Notes: generated from the sequence alone by a model not told the origin. 64,000 nucleotides of DNA from Geojedonia litorea (GCF_042654525.1 NZ_JBHSGP010000014.1:1178001-1242000), one strand, 5' to 3'; counted from the first letter of the stretch, positions 26,526 to 35,906 are shown. A program made the numbers and translations.

Positions 26526-28088
26526 ATGAATCTTCAAATAAAAAATAAGTTTACTACTGAATTACCTGCAGACCCGATTCTGGAAAATACTAGACGACAG
26601 GTTTACAACTCTTGTTATTCGTATGTGAAACCAAAATCAACCTCAAATCCTGAATTACTACATGTTTCTCCTGAGATGCTTGAAAATTTAGGAATGAAGG
26701 AAGAAGACAGCAAGTCTAAATTATTTTTGAAGTTTGTTACTGGAAACCATGTTGTAAAAGGAACTAAACCCTATGCTATGAATTATGCTGGCCATCAATT
26801 TGGAAATTGGGCTGGTCAATTGGGAGATGGTCGCGCCATTAATTTGGGTGAAGTTGAGCATAATAGCATGCAATGGACGCTTCAACTCAAAGGCGCCGGT
26901 GAAACCCCTTATTCGCGTACGGCTGATGGATTGGCAGTATTGCGATCATCTATTCGTGAATATTTATGCAGTGAGGCTATGCACCATTTAGGAGTACCTA
27001 CTACGAGGGCTTTAGCTTTGGCCTTAACCGGAGATCAGGTTATACGAGACGTTATGTATAATGGTAATTCGGCTTACGAAAAAGGGGCGATCGTTACCCG
27101 TGTGTCACCAAGTTTTCTGCGTTTTGGCAATTATGAGCTCTTTGCTGCTAGACAGGATATCAATACCTTAAAAACATTGGTTGATTTTACCTTAAAACAT
27201 CACTTTTCACATTTAGGAAAACCTTCAAAGGATACCTATATCCAATTTTTTGCAGAAGTGTCACAGCGCACTTTAGACATGATTATTCATTGGCAACGAG
27301 TTGGTTTTGTTCATGGGGTAATGAATACCGATAATATGTCAATACTTGGGCTCACGATTGATTATGGGCCTTATGGTTGGTTAGAAGGTTTTGATTTTGG
27401 TTGGACACCTAATACAACCGATAGCCAATATAAAAGATACCGCTTTGCAAATCAGCCAAATATTGGGCTTTGGAATTTGTATCAATTGGCAAATGCTTTA
27501 TACCCTTTAATAGAAGAGGCTGAACCAATTGAAACTATTTTGAATCAGTACAAAACTGATTTCGATGCAAAATCGCTTCAAATGATGCGAACAAAACTAG
27601 GATTACAAACCGTGAATGAATCTGATAAAAGTCTAATTCAGGACTTGGAAGACTACCTGCAACTCACTGAAACCGATATGACTATATTCTTTAGAAATTT
27701 AGCCAATTTTCATAAAACAGAACCTTCAAAAGGATTAAAAATTATTAATGAAGCTTTTTATAATTCTGTCGAAGTTTCTGATTCAATTTCTGAAAAATGG
27801 GATTACTGGTTTAATCAATATGCAAAACGCCTTCAGGATGAGTCAGTGACAGATGAGCAACGTAAAACCAGCATGAATAAGGTGAATCCTAAATATGTGT
27901 TACGCAATTATATGGCTCAATTGGCTATTGATGCGGCCAATATAGGGGATTATAATGTTATTGATGAATTGTTTCAGCTTTTAAAACAACCTTATGAAGA
28001 ACAACCAGAATTTGAAAAATGGTATGCCAAACGCCCAGAATGGGCACGTCATAAGGTGGGCTGTTCTATGTTGTCGTGTAGTTCGTAA
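26526..28088 (+). CDS. selO: Protein adenylyltransferase SelO (YdiU family)
   Basis: 520 residues, full family length. Characteristic segments: YAGHQFGNWAGQLGDGRA (about 88-105), LKGAGETPYSRTADGLAVLR, NTDNMSILGLTIDYGPYGW, and a C-terminal CSMLSCSS in which Cys stands where eukaryotic SelO has selenocysteine. A kinase-like fold that transfers AMP to proteins and is tied to redox stress. Placement after msrB-msrA fits a shared oxidative-damage response. Confidence 0.95.
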   Translation: MNLQIKNKFTTELPADPILENTRRQVYNSCYSYVKPKSTSNPELLHVSPEMLENLGMKEEDSKSKLFLKFVTGNHVVKGTKPYAMNYAGHQFGNWAGQLGDGRAINLGEVEHNSMQWTLQLKGAGETPYSRTADGLAVLRSSIREYLCSEAMHHLGVPTTRALALALTGDQVIRDVMYNGNSAYEKGAIVTRVSPSFLRFGNYELFAARQDINTLKTLVDFTLKHHFSHLGKPSKDTYIQFFAEVSQRTLDMIIHWQRVGFVHGVMNTDNMSILGLTIDYGPYGWLEGFDFGWTPNTTDSQYKRYRFANQPNIGLWNLYQLANALYPLIEEAEPIETILNQYKTDFDAKSLQMMRTKLGLQTVNESDKSLIQDLEDYLQLTETDMTIFFRNLANFHKTEPSKGLKIINEAFYNSVEVSDSISEKWDYWFNQYAKRLQDESVTDEQRKTSMNKVNPKYVLRNYMAQLAIDAANIGDYNVIDELFQLLKQPYEEQPEFEKWYAKRPEWARHKVGCSMLSCSS

Positions 28089-28118
28089 TGGTAAATATGC
28101 ATCTTTTTAACCCCTTAT

Positions 28119-28126
28119 TAAATTTG
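28119..28126 (+). promoter_or_regulatory. -7 element (TAAATTTG) before the phosphoesterase/barrel gene
   Basis: Exact TAnnTTTG match, 30 nt before the ATG at 28157. No convincing -33 TTTG; the distance to the start is normal. Confidence 0.35.
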
Positions 28127-28156
28127 TATCTTTAAGCAAAATCAGATTAATTCAGC

Positions 28157-31100
28157 ATGAATTTTAAGTGTCGTTTAGTAGTTTTAGGTGTATTAAGTAT
28201 ATTGACACATTCATGTGCAACATATAAAGCTCAGTATAAAAATGAAGAAGTAAAAGGTGTTCAGTTTCCAGAGAAGTCCATTGAAAAAACATTTTATCTA
28301 TTAGGAGATGGTGGTTTATTGCATAGGGGACAAGCTTCAGAAGGCTTAAGAGGATTTCAATCTTATCTAGAAAACAAGGACACCAAAGGGGATTACGCTC
28401 TTTTTTTAGGAGATAATATTTATCCGTCTGGGTTGCCTTCTAAAAATCATAAGGGAAGAAAAAATGCTGAAAGCAGCATAAATGTTCAAATTAATTCAGT
28501 TAAAAATTTCAATGGAAAAACTGTTTTTATACCAGGAAACCACGATTGGTATGCTAAAGGCTTAAGTGGTTTAAAACGACAGGAAGAATGGGTAGAAAAG
28601 GCCCTTGGCAAAAACACATTTTTACCTGAAGATGGGTGCCCTTTAAAAAGTGTGGATGTTAGTAAATCGGTTCAATTAATAATTATTGATACGCAATGGT
28701 ATTTAGAAAACTGGAATCTCAACCCCACAATAAACGATGAATGTGAGATTAAAACTAGAGAACGCTTATTTGAAGAGATTGAAGGTGAATTAAAAAAAGC
28801 GCAGAATAAAACCATTGTCTTTGCAATGCATCATCCCATGTATACTAATGGGGTTCATGGTGGCGAATATTCTGCTTCTAAACACTTATATCCTTTCCAA
28901 GGCAAGATTCCGTTACCTGGCATTGCCTCTTTTATTACACAAGTTAGAACCCAAGGGGGAGTGTCTATCCAAGATCGATACAATGAGCGTTATCATAAGC
29001 TAATGAGCAGACTTGAAACTATGACGCTTGATGCAAAAAATGTGGTATTTGTATCTGGGCATGAACATACGTTGCAGTACATTGAAAACGAATCGATAAA
29101 ACAAATTGTTTCAGGGTCTGGTTCAAAGGCGTCAGCTGCAACTTTAGGCCAAAAAGGATTGTTTTCTTATGGCAAACAAGGCTTTGCAGAATTAGTCATA
29201 TTTAAAGATGGCAGTAGTTGGGTGAAATTTCATGCCATTGAAAATGGGAAACCTGAAGTTGTATTTCAAAAGGAAGTTATTGCACCCCGAAAAGAATATG
29301 ATGCTTCAAGCTTCCCAAATACATTTCCAAATGAGGTTGAAGTGTCAATTTATTCTAAAGAAGAAACTGATAAGTCGAGTTTTTTTGAGTCGATATGGGG
29401 AGACCATTATAGGGATGTTTACAGTACAAAAATCAAGGCTAAAGTCGTAACTCTTGACACACTTTACGGTGGGTTGGAAATTCTTAGAAAAGGGGGAGGA
29501 CATCAAACAAAATCCTTACGACTGCGCACTAAAGATGGGCGCGAATTAAATATGCGAGCGCTTAGGAAAAGTGCAACCCAGTATTTGCAAACGGTACTAT
29601 TTAAAGACACCTATATTGAAGATGAATTCGAAAAAACAGCTATTGAAGGCTTGATTCTTGATTTTTATACCGCAGCGCATCCCTATGCGTTTGCCGTAAT
29701 TCCTGACCTATCTCATGCCGCGAAAATTTATCATACCAACCCAAGACTTTACTACATTCCAAAGCATAAACATTTAGGGCAGTATAATGAAGAGTATGGC
29801 GATGAGCTTTATATGATTGAAGAACGTCCTGAAGAAAACTATACCGATGAACGTAATTTTGGCTATGCTGATGATATTGAAAGTACTCATGACATTATTG
29901 AAAAAGTCAGAGAAGATGAAAAATATAAAATAGATGAAGAAGATTTTGTAAGAGCCCGACTATTTGATATGCTTGTCGGTGATTGGGATAGACACCAAGA
30001 CCAATGGCGCTGGGCTCAATTTGATGCTCCAAATGGCGATAAAATATTCAGGCCAATCCCACGAGATAGAGATCAGGTGTTCTCCAATTTTGATGGTGCT
30101 TTGTTAGATATTATGAAGGTGATTTCAGGGTCGACAAAACAGCTTCAGGTTTATGACGAAGAACTTAAGGATATTGAATGGATGAATAGCGCGGGTATTA
30201 AACTAGACAGGGTATTGATTCAAAAAGCAGATAAAGAAATATGGTTAAACGAGGCCAAATTTTTGCAAGAACAAATAACCGATGAAATTATTGATCGCGC
30301 ATTTTCAAAAGTGCCAATAGAGGTTCAGGATGAAACCCTAGACGACATCAAGAAAAAATTAAAAGGTCGCCGATCCAATATGATTGATATTGCTACTAGA
30401 TATTATAATTATTTAAATGAATTGGTTATTCTTACGGGTACCGATAAAGACGATTACATTGAAGTGACGCGTACTGGTAACAAGGAAACTCATGTTAAAA
30501 TTTCTAGAATCATTGATGGTAAAAAAGGCGAAGTTATTGTAGATAAAACCTTTAACAGAGATGTGACCAAAGATATTTGGATTTACGGATTAGATGATAA
30601 AGATATATTCGAAGTTTCAGGCAGAGCCAATAATTTAATTTATGTAAGGCTCATTGGAGGCCAAGAAAACGACACGTATATTATTCATGAAGGTAGAAGA
30701 ATAAAAATATACGATCATAAATCAAAAAAGAACACCATAGAAAAAAACGTTAGAGGCCAAGTCAAATTTACCGATGTCTATAATCTTAACCTTTTCGACT
30801 ATAAAAAGAATATTGTAAAAACCTCTACTATAACGCCTAATGTTGGGTTTAACCCTGACGACGGTTTTCAAGTTGGAGCTTCATTTGTGAAAACCGTGAA
30901 AGGATTTCAACGCAATCCATTTTCACAGCAGCACCGCTTTAAAGGTGGCTATTTTTTTGCGACTAATGGCTTTGCTCTAAATTATGATGGCGAATTTGCC
31001 AATATTTTCCAGGATTGGAATCTTCATATTGGCGGTCAATATACCACCGAAAATTTTACAAATAATTTCTTTGGCTATGGGAACGAAACCATCAATCAGG

Positions 31101-31864
31101 ATGATGAATTGGGTCTAGATTATAACCGGGTTAAAACCAGTATTTACAAAGCTAAATTTGGTATTCTGAAAAAAGGAGACTTTGGTAGCGATTATGGATT
31201 TAGAACTATTTTTGAAGGCATTGAAATTGATGACACCGAAAACCGATATATAACTGATGCAATGCCTATTTCAAGTTCCAATTATTTTAACCGACTTTAT
31301 TTTTGGGCGCTTGAAGCTGAATATAAATATAGAAGCTTTGATAATGCGATTAACCCTAGTAAAGGCATGACCTTTTTGATTAATGCTGGTGGAAAAACTG
31401 AATTAGAAAACACTAAAAACACTTATGGATATTTGAATACTGAGCTCGGGTTTTATAATTCAATTTCTAAAGATCGTAAGTTGGTATTAAAAACAGATGT
31501 AAGAGCACAATTTAGATTTGGTGATGATTTGGTGTTTTATCAAGCCGCGAATATTGGAGGGGCTAATGGGTTAAGAGGTTATAGAACCGAACGATTTACA
31601 GGTAAAAACGCATTTACGGGTAGTGCAGATATACGTTACAGCTTTCCATCATTTAAGACTAAGATATTGCCCTTGCAAATTGGAATTTTTGGAGGAACCG
31701 ATGTTGGTCGTGTGTGGTTGGAAAATGATAATTCTAAAAAATGGCACAGTGATTACGGAGGTGGTTTTTGGGTTACTGCAGCCGAAAGTTTATCAGGTAC
31801 ATTTAACTTTTTCAATAGTCCGGAAGGCTGGCGATTCTCGTTCGGATTTGGTCTTAATTTTTAA
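28157..31864 (+). CDS. Giant lipoprotein: metallophosphoesterase, kinase-like middle region, outer-membrane barrel
   Basis: 1235 residues. Lipobox THSC near residue 20. Residues about 45-340 are a calcineurin-like phosphoesterase: YLLGDGG, LGDNIYPSG, PGNHDWYAKG (about 127), AMHHPMYTNG, SGHEHTLQY. Residues about 420-760 are less familiar; RLFDMLVGDWDRHQDQWRW (about 600-618) and IPRDRDQVF (about 633-641) recall the DRH and metal-binding Asp motifs of FAM20/CotH/HipA-like kinases. Residues about 890-1235 form a BamA/ShlB-type surface-antigen barrel with GANGLRGYR and terminal FGFGLNF. Outer-membrane, with enzymatic part exposed to one side. Monocistronic. Confidence 0.85.
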   Translation: MNFKCRLVVLGVLSILTHSCATYKAQYKNEEVKGVQFPEKSIEKTFYLLGDGGLLHRGQASEGLRGFQSYLENKDTKGDYALFLGDNIYPSGLPSKNHKGRKNAESSINVQINSVKNFNGKTVFIPGNHDWYAKGLSGLKRQEEWVEKALGKNTFLPEDGCPLKSVDVSKSVQLIIIDTQWYLENWNLNPTINDECEIKTRERLFEEIEGELKKAQNKTIVFAMHHPMYTNGVHGGEYSASKHLYPFQGKIPLPGIASFITQVRTQGGVSIQDRYNERYHKLMSRLETMTLDAKNVVFVSGHEHTLQYIENESIKQIVSGSGSKASAATLGQKGLFSYGKQGFAELVIFKDGSSWVKFHAIENGKPEVVFQKEVIAPRKEYDASSFPNTFPNEVEVSIYSKEETDKSSFFESIWGDHYRDVYSTKIKAKVVTLDTLYGGLEILRKGGGHQTKSLRLRTKDGRELNMRALRKSATQYLQTVLFKDTYIEDEFEKTAIEGLILDFYTAAHPYAFAVIPDLSHAAKIYHTNPRLYYIPKHKHLGQYNEEYGDELYMIEERPEENYTDERNFGYADDIESTHDIIEKVREDEKYKIDEEDFVRARLFDMLVGDWDRHQDQWRWAQFDAPNGDKIFRPIPRDRDQVFSNFDGALLDIMKVISGSTKQLQVYDEELKDIEWMNSAGIKLDRVLIQKADKEIWLNEAKFLQEQITDEIIDRAFSKVPIEVQDETLDDIKKKLKGRRSNMIDIATRYYNYLNELVILTGTDKDDYIEVTRTGNKETHVKISRIIDGKKGEVIVDKTFNRDVTKDIWIYGLDDKDIFEVSGRANNLIYVRLIGGQENDTYIIHEGRRIKIYDHKSKKNTIEKNVRGQVKFTDVYNLNLFDYKKNIVKTSTITPNVGFNPDDGFQVGASFVKTVKGFQRNPFSQQHRFKGGYFFATNGFALNYDGEFANIFQDWNLHIGGQYTTENFTNNFFGYGNETINQDDELGLDYNRVKTSIYKAKFGILKKGDFGSDYGFRTIFEGIEIDDTENRYITDAMPISSSNYFNRLYFWALEAEYKYRSFDNAINPSKGMTFLINAGGKTELENTKNTYGYLNTELGFYNSISKDRKLVLKTDVRAQFRFGDDLVFYQAANIGGANGLRGYRTERFTGKNAFTGSADIRYSFPSFKTKILPLQIGIFGGTDVGRVWLENDNSKKWHSDYGGGFWVTAAESLSGTFNFFNSPEGWRFSFGFGLNF

Positions 31865-31868
31865 TGTT

Positions 31869-32666
31869 TCAAAGTTTAAAACTATAAATGTTATTTCCAG
31901 CGGCACCATTGCTTTCGTCGGCGATGTAAACTATTTCATTGGTTTTAAAGCAAACACCTTCTTTTTGTGAGTTGTGGTCAAATTTAAGTTCTTCAATAGT
32001 TCCTTTAAAAAAGGCATCCGAACTAAAATTGCTAATCTTCCAAAGCTTATCATGGTTGAGAAGCACAACGGTTTTTCCATCATCACTAATATCAGCAGCT
32101 GTAATTTTGTGATGTTTTCCATCTAAATTAAAATCGGTAATATGCTCTGCCACATGTTCTCCAACTTGGTTGGGGACTTTTATAAGAAAACTACTTTTAT
32201 TCTCTTTGCTGAAAATGTAGAAGTAGTTGTTGAGAAGAAAAAAAGCCTCAAAATCTTTGGATTTTAAATTTTTTGGAAGCCTGAAATTGATAACATCTGC
32301 TCGGGTGTTAGAATTTAATTGTTCGGGATTTTCAACCTTATAAATCGTGAATAAGTCTCGTTTTTGATTATTATTTCCAAAGTCACCAATGTACAAATTG
32401 CCATTGGAGTCGGAGGTTAAATCTTCCCAATCCTCGTTATTGGCATTGCTAATATCAATATCCTTAATGATTTCGCCATTTTCATTTAGGCCGTATAGAT
32501 TATTTTTGTTTCCAGAGTCTTCAATCACCCAAATCAGCTTTGAATTTGAAGTGATTTCAGTACCCGAAACTTCTTTTAGTCCACTAGATATATCTGCGAC
32601 AAAGGTCAATTTTCCGGTATCGCACGACATAAATAAAACTAATACAACTAAAAATTGATACACCAT
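31869..32666 (-). CDS. Lipoprotein with beta-propeller-like repeats, unknown function
   Basis: 265 residues from the ATG at 32666; the frame is open to a TTG at 32687, but the ATG gives a compact signal MVYQFLVVLVLFMSC with lipidated Cys15. The body has repeated short strands (LIWVIEDSGNKNNLYGLNE, LYIGDFGNNNQKRDLFTIY, EGVCFKTNEIVYIADESNG) like SdiA-regulated/NHL-type propellers. No catalytic motif seen. Its stop is 4 nt from the stop of the convergent giant lipoprotein gene. Confidence 0.75.
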   Translation of the reverse strand: MVYQFLVVLVLFMSCDTGKLTFVADISSGLKEVSGTEITSNSKLIWVIEDSGNKNNLYGLNENGEIIKDIDISNANNEDWEDLTSDSNGNLYIGDFGNNNQKRDLFTIYKVENPEQLNSNTRADVINFRLPKNLKSKDFEAFFLLNNYFYIFSKENKSSFLIKVPNQVGEHVAEHITDFNLDGKHHKITAADISDDGKTVVLLNHDKLWKISNFSSDAFFKGTIEELKFDHNSQKEGVCFKTNEIVYIADESNGAAGNNIYSFKL

Positions 32667-32802
32667 AATACGATTCGTTTTCAACAAAATAAAGTAATTT
32701 AAAAGGAAACAAAAATTATTAATCTTAAACTATTTATAAAATAGCTAGCAGACCATAGTTGAATTTAATAGTTTTGATGACTTAAGTTCGAAATATATTG
32801 AA

Positions 32803-33666
32803 ATGAAATCAGTAGATGATTTATTACAGCTATTAAGATTAGAAAAGGTCAATGACCAGCAGTTTAAAGGATTTAGCAAAACCGTAGGAAGTCCTAACGT
32901 TTTTGGCGGACAAGTGCTAGCACAGGCCATTCATGCTGCAAGTAGAACCATACATAATCAAAGAGTGTTACACTCTATGCATTCCTATTTTTTAGAGCCT
33001 GGAAATCTAGAAGTACCAATTATTTATAATGTGAGTATTGTGAGAGATGGTGGTAGTTTCTCAGTACGTCGTGTAACGGCTGAACAAAACGGAACCACGA
33101 TATTTATTTTATCGGCATCATTCCATAGAAAAGAAGAAGGTTATAACCATCAAATTGAAATTAAAAAGGACATCAAACAACCAGAAGACTTATTAAGTTG
33201 GACAGATATGTTAGAACAATTTGGTGATGCCATTCCGCCCAGGACTAAAGGGTTTATGTTAATTGATCGACCTGTTGAGTTTAAGCCGGTTGAGGTAGTA
33301 AACCCGTTTAATAAAGTAGATTTACCTCCTGCCACCAATGTTTGGTTCAAATTAAAAGGAAATGTGTCTGGTTTAGATCTGGTTTCTAAACAACAATTAC
33401 TCACTTATATTTCTGACTATAACATTTTGGCAGCCGCTATGAATCGACATGCCAGCAAAGCCCATTGGGGCAATACCCAAACGGCGAGTTTGGACCATTC
33501 CATGTGGTATTTCAGAGATTTTGATTTTGATGATTGGTTGTTATATTCTATTGAGTCTCCAAATACTTCCAATGCACGAGGTTTTGCCAAAGGAAATATT
33601 TTTACCCGAGACGGTAAGTTAATTGCTTCGGTAGCTCAAGAAGGACTAATGCGACCTCTAAAATGA
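32803..33666 (+). CDS. tesB: Acyl-CoA thioesterase II (TesB)
   Basis: 287 residues with the double hotdog layout: first half with FGGQVLAQAIHAASRT and HSMHSYFLEPG, second half with ASLDHSMWYFRDF and SPNTSNARGFAKGNIF. Hydrolyses acyl-CoA thioesters in the cytoplasm. Overlaps the next gene by 4 bp (ATGA). Confidence 0.95.
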   Translation: MKSVDDLLQLLRLEKVNDQQFKGFSKTVGSPNVFGGQVLAQAIHAASRTIHNQRVLHSMHSYFLEPGNLEVPIIYNVSIVRDGGSFSVRRVTAEQNGTTIFILSASFHRKEEGYNHQIEIKKDIKQPEDLLSWTDMLEQFGDAIPPRTKGFMLIDRPVEFKPVEVVNPFNKVDLPPATNVWFKLKGNVSGLDLVSKQQLLTYISDYNILAAAMNRHASKAHWGNTQTASLDHSMWYFRDFDFDDWLLYSIESPNTSNARGFAKGNIFTRDGKLIASVAQEGLMRPLK

Positions 33667-34871
33667 AGTTCTACGATGTTATAGTCGTTGGAGGAGGAGC
33701 AGCTGGTTTTTTTGCAGCTATAAATATTGCAGAATTCAATCCAAAATTGAAGATTGCTATTTTAGAGCGTGGTAAAGAAGGCTTGCAAAAGGTTAAGGTG
33801 TCTGGTGGTGGCCGATGTAATGTCACACATGCCGAATTTGTGCCATCAGAATTGGTGTTGAATTATCCCCGTGGTGAAAAAGAATTGTTGGGACCATTCC
33901 ATCAATTTATGACTGGAGATACCATTGAATGGTTCGAAAAACGAGGTGTGAATTTGAAAATTGAAGAGGATGGTCGAATGTTTCCAATTAGCGATTCTTC
34001 CCAAACCATTATTGATTGTTTTTTGAAAGAAGCCCAAAAGCATAAGGTTGAAATTCTTTATGGTCATACATTAAAAAGCATCAAGAAAAACAACATTTGG
34101 AATTTAGAAACTTCACATGGTGAGATATCAACAGAAAAACTGCTTTTGGCGACAGGTAGTAACACCAAAATTTGGAAAATTTTAGAAACTTTAGGGCACA
34201 CTATTTCTGCACCAGTTCCGTCGTTGTTCACATTTAATATTAAAGATGAGCGCATTACATCTATTCCGGGCGTTGTAGCTTCAAATGTTGAGGTTAAAGT
34301 TTTAAGTACTGATTTATGGAGTGAAGGTCCATTGCTAATTACGCATTGGGGAATGAGTGCTCCAGCTATTTTGAAACTCTCGGCTTTTGGTGCCATTACG
34401 TTGGCAAAATTAGATTACAAATTTCAAATTGAAATTAATTTTATCAGGCAATCTTTTGATGATTGTATGGAGAACTTAAAAGAGTTAAAGCATGAATTGG
34501 CAAAGAAAACCGTGTTTAAATCAACACAATTTGAACTACCCAAGCGCCTATGGCAACAATTAGTATTAGCATCTGGTATGAATGACAAAACCCGTTGGGC
34601 AGATTTAAACAAACAACAATTGGAAGCTTTGGCGCAGCAATTAACACAAGCGGTGTTTAATGTGGATGGTAAGAGCACATTCAAGGAAGAGTTTGTAACC
34701 GCTGGAGGTATAGATTTAAAGGAGGTTAATTTTAAAACTTTTGAAAGTCGTCTACACAAAAACTTGTATTTAGCTGGAGAAATTTTAAATATTGATGCCA
34801 TTACAGGTGGATTTAATTTCCAGAATGCTTGGACGGGCGCATACATTGCAGCAAAAGCCATTTCAATGTAG
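33663..34871 (+). CDS. BaiN/HI0933-type FAD-dependent oxidoreductase
   Basis: 402 residues. N-terminal dinucleotide-binding motif VVGGGAAGFFAAINIAE, then the family marker KVSGGGRCNVTH (about 44-55), and C-terminal FAD contact TAGGIDLKEVNFKTFESR...GEILNIDAITGGFNFQNAW. Members are flavoproteins of mostly unknown substrate. Coupled to tesB by ATGA. A palindromic element begins directly after its stop. Confidence 0.92.
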   Translation: MKFYDVIVVGGGAAGFFAAINIAEFNPKLKIAILERGKEGLQKVKVSGGGRCNVTHAEFVPSELVLNYPRGEKELLGPFHQFMTGDTIEWFEKRGVNLKIEEDGRMFPISDSSQTIIDCFLKEAQKHKVEILYGHTLKSIKKNNIWNLETSHGEISTEKLLLATGSNTKIWKILETLGHTISAPVPSLFTFNIKDERITSIPGVVASNVEVKVLSTDLWSEGPLLITHWGMSAPAILKLSAFGAITLAKLDYKFQIEINFIRQSFDDCMENLKELKHELAKKTVFKSTQFELPKRLWQQLVLASGMNDKTRWADLNKQQLEALAQQLTQAVFNVDGKSTFKEEFVTAGGIDLKEVNFKTFESRLHKNLYLAGEILNIDAITGGFNFQNAWTGAYIAAKAISM

Positions 34872-34875
34872 TTGT

Positions 34876-34925
34876 CCCCTCTAGAAAGAGGGGAAGATTT
34901 TCTTTCAAAATCCCGAAAGAAAATC
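34876..34925. repeat. Two adjacent hairpins left of the DUF559 gene
   Basis: Hairpin A: CCCCTCT/AGAGGGG (34876-34882, 34887-34893), loop of 4. Hairpin B: 11-bp perfect stem (34896-34906, 34915-34925), loop of 8. They are followed by AGGGGAGTG and a T-run, so B could also terminate transcription. Confidence 0.75.
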
Positions 34926-34953
34926 AGGGGAGTGTTTTTTAAATAGTTGTAAA

Positions 34954-35352
34954 ATGAAAATCTATTATAACCCAAAATTAAAGGAACTAGCTAGGCAACT
35001 TCGTAATAATTCTACCAAATCTGAAATAAGGCTTTGGACTTATTTGAAACGTAATCAAATGTATGGCTATGATTTTCATAGACAAAAACCAATTGATGAA
35101 TTCATCGTTGATTTTTTTTGCAATAAATTACAATTAGCTATTGAATGTGATGGTTATTCGCATGAGCTTTTAGAAGTTTATGAAAAGGATTTAAATAAGA
35201 CTATGAAACTAAATAAGTTGGGTGTTTCAGTATTGAGATTTTCAGACTATCAAATTATGAATGATATTGAAAATGTTTTAAGAGCAATTGAAGATTATAT
35301 TTTTAAATTTGAAGAGAACAATTTTACACCTCCCTTATTCCCTCCTTGTTAG
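34954..35352 (+). CDS. DUF559/Vsr-like endonuclease-domain protein
   Basis: 132 residues. Family pattern: ARQLRNNSTKSEIRLWTYLK, the segment YDFHRQKPIDEFIVDFFC, then LAIECDGYSH (the Glu-x-Asp of a PD-(D/E)xK-like core) and VLRFSDYQIMNDIENVL. Related to very-short-patch repair endonucleases; biological role unknown. The C-terminus PPLFPPC is encoded by the flanking palindrome rather than by domain sequence. Confidence 0.88.
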   Translation: MKIYYNPKLKELARQLRNNSTKSEIRLWTYLKRNQMYGYDFHRQKPIDEFIVDFFCNKLQLAIECDGYSHELLEVYEKDLNKTMKLNKLGVSVLRFSDYQIMNDIENVLRAIEDYIFKFEENNFTPPLFPPC

Positions 35353-35360
35353 GAGGGAGT
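35337..35360. repeat. Palindrome at the DUF559 stop codon
   Basis: CCCTCC (35340-35345) and GGAGGG (35352-35357) with loop TTGTTA; one more A/T pair on each side plus a wobble. The DUF559 stop TAG (35350-35352) lies inside it, and GGAGGG sits 8 nt before the DUF1697 ATG. Confidence 0.7.
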
Positions 35361-35365
35361 TCATT

Positions 35366-35899
35366 ATGAAAATATACATCGCTTTGCTTCGAGGAATAAA
35401 TGTTAGTGGACAAAAAAAAGTTCCAATGGCAGAATTACGCCAACTTTTAACTGCTAAAGGACTAAATGCGGTGCAAACCTATATTCAAAGCGGTAATGTG
35501 ATTTTTAAATCTTCTGAAGAAAATTATCAAAAACTGGAGTTTACAATACACGAAGTAATTAAAGATGATTTTGGTTTTGAGGTACCAATACTTATTAAAA
35601 CACCAGAAGATTTACAGAAAATCCTTGATGATTGTCCTTTTTATAATTCAAAAAAACAAGAGAGTTATTTTATGCTATTGTACAGTTCTGCAAGTGAGAA
35701 CTTGGTTAAAGAAATTTCAAAATTGTCATATTCTGAAGAAGAATTTACCATTACTGATGATTGCATTTATTTTCATTCTGCAAAAGGTTATGGTAAGTCT
35801 AAATTTAACAACAATTTTTTTGAACGAAAATTTAAAGTTACAGCTACAGCAAGAAACTATAAAACTATGCTAAAGTTGTTATCTTTGTCAGCAGATTAA
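35366..35899 (+). CDS. DUF1697 family protein
   Basis: 177 residues from the ATG at 35366, which is preceded by GGAGGG; the frame extends upstream to 35288 only through the DUF559 overlap and that stretch is not family sequence. N-terminus MKIYIALLRGINVSGQKKVP with MAELRQLL and YIQSGNVIFKS is the DUF1697 signature. C-terminus KVTATARNYKTMLKL is also typical. Cytoplasmic, function unknown. Confidence 0.9.
   Translation: MKIYIALLRGINVSGQKKVPMAELRQLLTAKGLNAVQTYIQSGNVIFKSSEENYQKLEFTIHEVIKDDFGFEVPILIKTPEDLQKILDDCPFYNSKKQESYFMLLYSSASENLVKEISKLSYSEEEFTITDDCIYFHSAKGYGKSKFNNNFFERKFKVTATARNYKTMLKLLSLSAD
35880..35887 (+). promoter_or_regulatory. -7 element (TATCTTTG) within the DUF1697 3' end
   Basis: Exact TAnnTTTG match 19 nt before the mvaD ATG. 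No clear -33 TTTG at the usual distance. It may give mvaD its own promoter. Confidence 0.35.
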
Positions 35900-35906
35900 T
35901 CAGCTC

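Larger units (their letters stand above)
34872..35365 (+). mobile_element. Putative DUF559 gene unit bounded by palindromes
   Basis: The whole gap between the flavoprotein stop (34871) and the DUF1697 start (35366) is filled by left palindromes, a DUF559 endonuclease gene and a right palindrome. Left inner sequence GGGGAGTGT and right inner sequence ACACCTCCC are imperfect inverted copies. The right palindrome encodes the last residues and stop of the DUF559 protein and brings a GGAGGG next to the following gene. This looks like a discrete inserted unit; mobility is inference. Confidence 0.5.

Noticed and set aside
31623..31970. Plus-strand open frame of 115 codons at the end of the giant lipoprotein
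   Set aside because: A different frame over the conserved barrel end; no signal or domain of its own.
34424..34975. Minus-strand open frame of 183 codons opposite the flavoprotein gene
   Set aside because: It is the shadow of a well-supported plus-strand flavoprotein, has no recognisable domain and runs through the palindromes.
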